Origin: Myxococcales bacterium
Lineage (GTDB): Bacteria; Myxococcota_A; Polyangia; Fen-1088
Direction: 5' to 3'
NCBI GenBank assembly: GCA_003142855.1
Contig: PLNW01000108.1
Location: 519-64,518 of the forward strand
DNA length: 64,000 nt
In this document: piece by piece, positions 61,302 through 64,000 of the stretch
How the letters are laid out: every line of letters begins with the position of its first letter
Position numbering within the stretch: the first letter of the stretch is position 1
Made by a program: the position numbers and the translations under genes
Notes under the pieces: generated by a model
Seen by the model: the letters and a program-made list of their open reading frames with translations, nothing else
Databases searched by the model: none
What the model was told of the DNA's origin: nothing

Positions 61302-62612
61302 ATGGCCGAAGAATCGCACAAGGTAGTCATTCTCGGCGGGGGTCTCACCGGGCTCTCGGCGGCCATTCACTTGCGTCGTCCGTGGGTTTTGTTCGAGCGT
61401 GAGGCCAAGCTGGGCGGCCAGGCGGTCACCGAGGAACGCGAGGGATTTCGCTTCGACTTGACCGGACATTGGCTGCACCTGCGTGATCCGGCCATCAAGC
61501 AGCTGGTGGGCGAGGTCTTGCCCGTCGAGATGGCTTCGGTCGAGAGACGCGCCCGCATTTTCTCCCACGGGGTGACGACCCTGTACCCGTTCCAAGCCAA
61601 CCTCTACGGTCTGCCGCCTGACGTGATCAAGGAGTGTCTGTTGGGCGTCATCCAGGCCAAGATGCAGTCGGAAGGTGCGCCGCCGCGCAATTTCGAGGAG
61701 TACTGCCTGCGCCACTTCGGCGCCGGCATTTCGCGGCACTTCATGATCCCCTACAACGAGAAGTTGTGGGGCGTGCACCCGCGCACCATCACCGCGGATT
61801 GGTGCTCGCGCTTCGTGCCCCTGCCCAATCTCGAACAAGTGGTGGCCGGCGCGGTGGGCGCAGACGCCGGGCGCATGGGTTACAACATCGAATTCTCCTA
61901 CCCCAAACAGGGCGGCATCGAGACGCTGACCAGAGCCCTGGCCGCTCGCATCCAGGGCGGCGAGATTCACCTGCGCAGCAGCGTGGAATCGATCGATCTG
62001 CGTAGGCGCGAGGTGGTGGTGGCCGGTGAGCGCGTGCCCTATCGGGCCGTGGTCACAACCCTGCCGTTGCCCGAGCTGCTGGCCCGCGTGTCTGACCTCC
62101 CCGACGACATCGCGGCCCATGCTGGTCGACTGCGCTGCACCACCTTGCGCTACCTGAACGTGGCCACGCGCTCGCGGCCGGCGACAGATTGGCACTGGAT
62201 CTACGTGCCTGAAAAGAGCCTGCCGTTCTATCGCGTGGGCATCTACAGCAACGCCGCGCCCAGCATGGCGCCGGCCGGAGCGGCGTCCTTGTACGTGGAA
62301 CTGGCCGACCGCGGGCCGATTAGCGACGCCACCCTGTCCGACGTGGCTGAAGGCCTGGCTGCCATCGGCGCCTTGGACGCGCCTGGCGACGTACGATTTG
62401 CCGACGCGCGCGAGATCAAGTACGCCTACGTCGTGTTCGACGAGCACTACCAGGCTGCCACCACGGCCATCTTTCCCTTCCTCGAATCGCACGCCATCTA
62501 TTCGCGCGGCCGCTACGGCTCGTGGACGTACAATGCGATGGAGGATTGCCTGCTGGCTGGCCGCGAAGTCGCGGCCACCATCGACGCAATTTCTGGGAGC
62601 AAGACACCATGA
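61302..62612 (+). CDS. FAD-dependent amine-oxidase/UDP-galactopyranose mutase-like protein
   Basis: Start at ATG 61302 is chosen because the Rossmann motif follows directly ([20 protein letters not shown]); the frame is open to 61254. The product has 436 residues. A second FAD region ([32 protein letters not shown]), the UGM-like block [14 protein letters not shown] and C-terminal flavin-site sequence ([20 protein letters not shown]) are visible. The family includes UDP-galactopyranose mutases, protoporphyrinogen oxidases and sugar or lipid desaturases. The PYNEKLWG motif favours a role in surface-sugar synthesis. Its TGA overlaps the ATG of a glycosyltransferase gene, which supports that reading. 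Confidence 0.85.
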   Translation: MAEESHKVVILGGGLTGLSAAIHLRRPWVLFEREAKLGGQAVTEEREGFRFDLTGHWLHLRDPAIKQLVGEVLPVEMASVERRARIFSHGVTTLYPFQANLYGLPPDVIKECLLGVIQAKMQSEGAPPRNFEEYCLRHFGAGISRHFMIPYNEKLWGVHPRTITADWCSRFVPLPNLEQVVAGAVGADAGRMGYNIEFSYPKQGGIETLTRALAARIQGGEIHLRSSVESIDLRRREVVVAGERVPYRAVVTTLPLPELLARVSDLPDDIAAHAGRLRCTTLRYLNVATRSRPATDWHWIYVPEKSLPFYRVGIYSNAAPSMAPAGAASLYVELADRGPISDATLSDVAEGLAAIGALDAPGDVRFADAREIKYAYVVFDEHYQAATTAIFPFLESHAIYSRGRYGSWTYNAMEDCLLAGREVAATIDAISGSKTP

Positions 62613-63343
62613 CCACCCCGTCCCCGTCCGCCGCCAATCCGCATGTCTCCATCGTGATTCCGGTCTACAACGAGGAGGGGATCCTGCGCGGTTCCGTGTT
62701 GGAGCTGCGCGAGAAGCTGCGGCCTTTTGGCTTCACCTACGAGCTGATTCTTTGTGAAAATGGCTCGCGCGACCGTACCGTCGAGATGGGCAAGGAGATC
62801 GAGGCGGACTTCCCCGAGGTGCGCATGATCTCCGTCGGGGAACCCAACTATGGACTGGCCATGAAGACCGGCATCCTTGCGGCGCGCGGCGATTTCGTCA
62901 TCTGTGACGAGATTGATCTGTGCGACACTGAGTTCTACGCGCGGGCGCTGGCTCTGCTGGAACGGACCGACACTGATCTGGTGGTCGGTTCCAAGGCCAT
63001 GGTGGGGTCGAACGACCAGCGTCCTTGGGTCCGGCGCGTGGGCACCCGCGTGTACAACGGCCTGCTGCGCACGGTCTGCGGTTTCCGTGGAACCGACACG
63101 CATGGACTCAAAGCGTTCAAGCGCGAGGTTCTGCTGGAGACCGCAGAACGGTGCGTGCTCGACCGCGACGTCTTTGCCAGCGAGTTCGTCATTCGAGCGC
63201 ACCGCGAAAAGAAGAAAGTGGTGGAGATCCCGTTCGCCGTGCACGAGAAGCGACCGCCCTCGATCAATCTTCTCAAGCGGGTTCCCCACGTGCTCCAGAG
63301 CGTGGCCAAGCTGGCCGTGTCGGTGCGCAAGACCGAAACGTAG
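62609..63343 (+). CDS. Family 2 glycosyltransferase
   Basis: The 244-residue protein begins at ATG 62609, overlapping the preceding stop (ATGA). The GT-A fold shows [40 protein letters not shown], the metal/nucleotide region [15 protein letters not shown] in place of a plain DxD, and [20 protein letters not shown]. It looks like dolichol- or polyprenyl-phosphate sugar synthases without the C-terminal membrane helices. It probably transfers a sugar to a lipid or glycan acceptor. Co-translation with the UGM-like flavoprotein suggests that it uses or feeds the same sugar. Confidence 0.9.
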   Translation: MTTPSPSAANPHVSIVIPVYNEEGILRGSVLELREKLRPFGFTYELILCENGSRDRTVEMGKEIEADFPEVRMISVGEPNYGLAMKTGILAARGDFVICDEIDLCDTEFYARALALLERTDTDLVVGSKAMVGSNDQRPWVRRVGTRVYNGLLRTVCGFRGTDTHGLKAFKREVLLETAERCVLDRDVFASEFVIRAHREKKKVVEIPFAVHEKRPPSINLLKRVPHVLQSVAKLAVSVRKTET

Positions 63344-63347
63344 CTAG

Positions 63348-63667
63348 CGGCCGCAACCAAAGGGCGTGAGGTGATTCATCTCGTCAGCTGCCCGCCTCTG
63401 AGAACGCAGAGGTGAGAGGGGAGGACACAGGGCGGCCTCACGGCCGCAACCAAACGGGTGAGGTGATTCGTCTTGTCAGCCGCCGGCCGCTGAGAACACT
63501 GAGGTGAGAAGGGAGTTCGCGGAGTCGGATAAACCGGAATGATGTTCGGGCGTTGCGAAAAAGATCTTCGCAAGCTGCGAAGATTATCGACGGTGTCGCG
63601 CGACAGGCACAGGAGGTCGTGGCCGTGGCCGTGGCCGTGGCCGGAGTGATCCCTTTGGTTGCGGCCG
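63348..63667. repeat. Repeat block bounded by 17-bp inverted repeats
   Basis: Perfect 17-bp inverted repeats (63348-63364, CGGCCGCAACCAAAGGG, and 63651-63667) enclose a non-coding block. Inside are two degenerate tandem copies of about 82 bp (63349-63430 and 63442-63523), a hairpin at 63564-63584 and a GTGGCC hexamer tract at 63614-63642. A further element of the TCTGCGGTGAA type lies just outside at 63674-63696. The region 63344-63701 has no gene. Confidence 0.75.
63558..63584 (-). terminator. Rho-independent terminator facing the SDR gene
   Basis: The 9-bp stem (63564-63572, 63576-63584; ATCTTCGCA/TGCGAAGAT) has a 3-nt loop. On the minus strand it is followed by CTTTTT. It lies 118 bp after the stop of the partial SDR gene. 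Confidence 0.65.
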
Positions 63668-63701
63668 TCAGGCTGTTCTGTGATCTCTGCGGTGAAAAGG
63701 G

Positions 63702-64000
63702 CTAGATTCCCCAGCCGCCGCTCACGTGAAGACTGGTGCCCGTGACGTAGGCGGCTCCGTCGGACAGGAGGTACAGCACGGCGTTGACTGCGTCGTCGAC
63801 GGAACCGATGCGGCCGGCGGGGATGGTTTTGACCAGGCCGGCCAGCTCGGCCTCGTCCACCGACCCGGAATCGACGAAGCCGGGAGACACGGCATTGACC
63901 GTGATCTTGTCCTTGGCCAAGGCCTTGGCCAGGCTGCGCACCAAACCCAGCACGCCCACCTTGGCCAGGTAGTGCGCGGTCAGCTGGGTCTGTGCCATCA
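63702..64000 (-). CDS. Short-chain dehydrogenase/reductase, C-terminal part only
   Basis: The C-terminal 99 or so residues of an SDR enzyme are visible; the N-terminal NAD(P)-binding half lies beyond the window. Typical blocks are GVLGLVRSLAKALAKDKITV, NAVSPGFVD, GRIGSVDDAVNAVLYLLSD and YVTGTSLHVSGGWGI. These place it in the classical, FabG-like group (3-oxoacyl-ACP reductase or related). The active-site region reads TAHYLAKVG: relative to the lysine, the canonical YxxxK position holds His and the tyrosine is one residue closer. The exact substrate cannot be inferred. Confidence 0.85.
   Translation of the reverse strand, partial: MAQTQLTAHYLAKVGVLGLVRSLAKALAKDKITVNAVSPGFVDSGSVDEAELAGLVKTIPAGRIGSVDDAVNAVLYLLSDGAAYVTGTSLHVSGGWGI

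Noticed and set aside
63349-63523. Possible CRISPR-like or direct-repeat array downstream of the glycosyltransferase
   Set aside because: Only two degenerate copies are present, with no regular spacers and no cas genes.

Overview
This is a high-GC chromosomal segment from a bacterium of the Myxococcota type, most likely outside the well-studied Myxococcus species. The evidence is cumulative: two membrane-anchored Ser/Thr kinases, NtrC-type regulation, several Gly/Ala- or PDGP-rich lipoproteins, a von Willebrand A protein with eight MopE-like Cys/Asp repeats and a MYXO-CTERM-like tail, a DUF4215-type Cys-rich lipoprotein, a type IV pilin with a sigma-54-like promoter, and dense packing with many ATGA start/stop overlaps.

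Region 1 (1-8.1 kb) is a rearranged island beside tRNA-Val(TAC). It holds an L,D-transpeptidase-like fragment, a lipoprotein cut off at its 3' end, a 0.43-kb interior piece of hsdM, hsdS, a DUF1016 (YhcG-type) nuclease, an hsdR without its nuclease domain and Walker A motif, and a second DUF1016 nuclease. A 22-bp direct repeat made of the tRNA-Val 3' end lies at the tRNA and again exactly where hsdR loses its N-terminus. This looks like an attachment-site duplication. Both DUF1016 genes carry strong inverted repeats in the linker before the nuclease domain.

Region 2 (8.1-22.9 kb) is ordered chromosome. It has a translationally coupled operon of two Ig/PKD-type lipoproteins and one envelope protein, an Hsp70-like/J-domain/Ser-Thr kinase operon, a LysR regulator, an NtrC-type two-component pair, a small secreted Lys-rich protein with a good terminator, and a TolQ/TolR-type pair.

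Region 3 (22.9-38.6 kb) carries a multi-TM sensor kinase, FtsK, a YhhN-family protein coupled to LolA, the large vWA/MopE-repeat surface protein, a DUF4215 lipoprotein, two gene remnants, an acetylglutamate synthase-like protein and a second Ser/Thr kinase.

Region 4 (38.9-55 kb) has an amino-acid permease with a TauE/SafE exporter, a REC-EAL c-di-GMP phosphodiesterase, pyruvate:ferredoxin oxidoreductase (nifJ), a histidine kinase, pilA and a heavy-metal RND efflux operon.

Region 5 (55-64 kb) is mainly amino-acid biosynthesis: cimA, and thrC divergent from lysC. It also holds two lipoproteins, a coupled flavoprotein/glycosyltransferase pair and a partial SDR gene at the window edge. Intergenic spaces carry dispersed hexamer tracts, a repeat of the TTE-x-QR type and a 0.32-kb block bounded by 17-bp inverted repeats.

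The most unusual elements are the att-like repeat and decapitated restriction locus, the palindromes inside the DUF1016 linkers, and the chaperone-kinase operon. I found no clearly new defence or biosynthetic system. All family assignments come from reading the translations, not from database searches.
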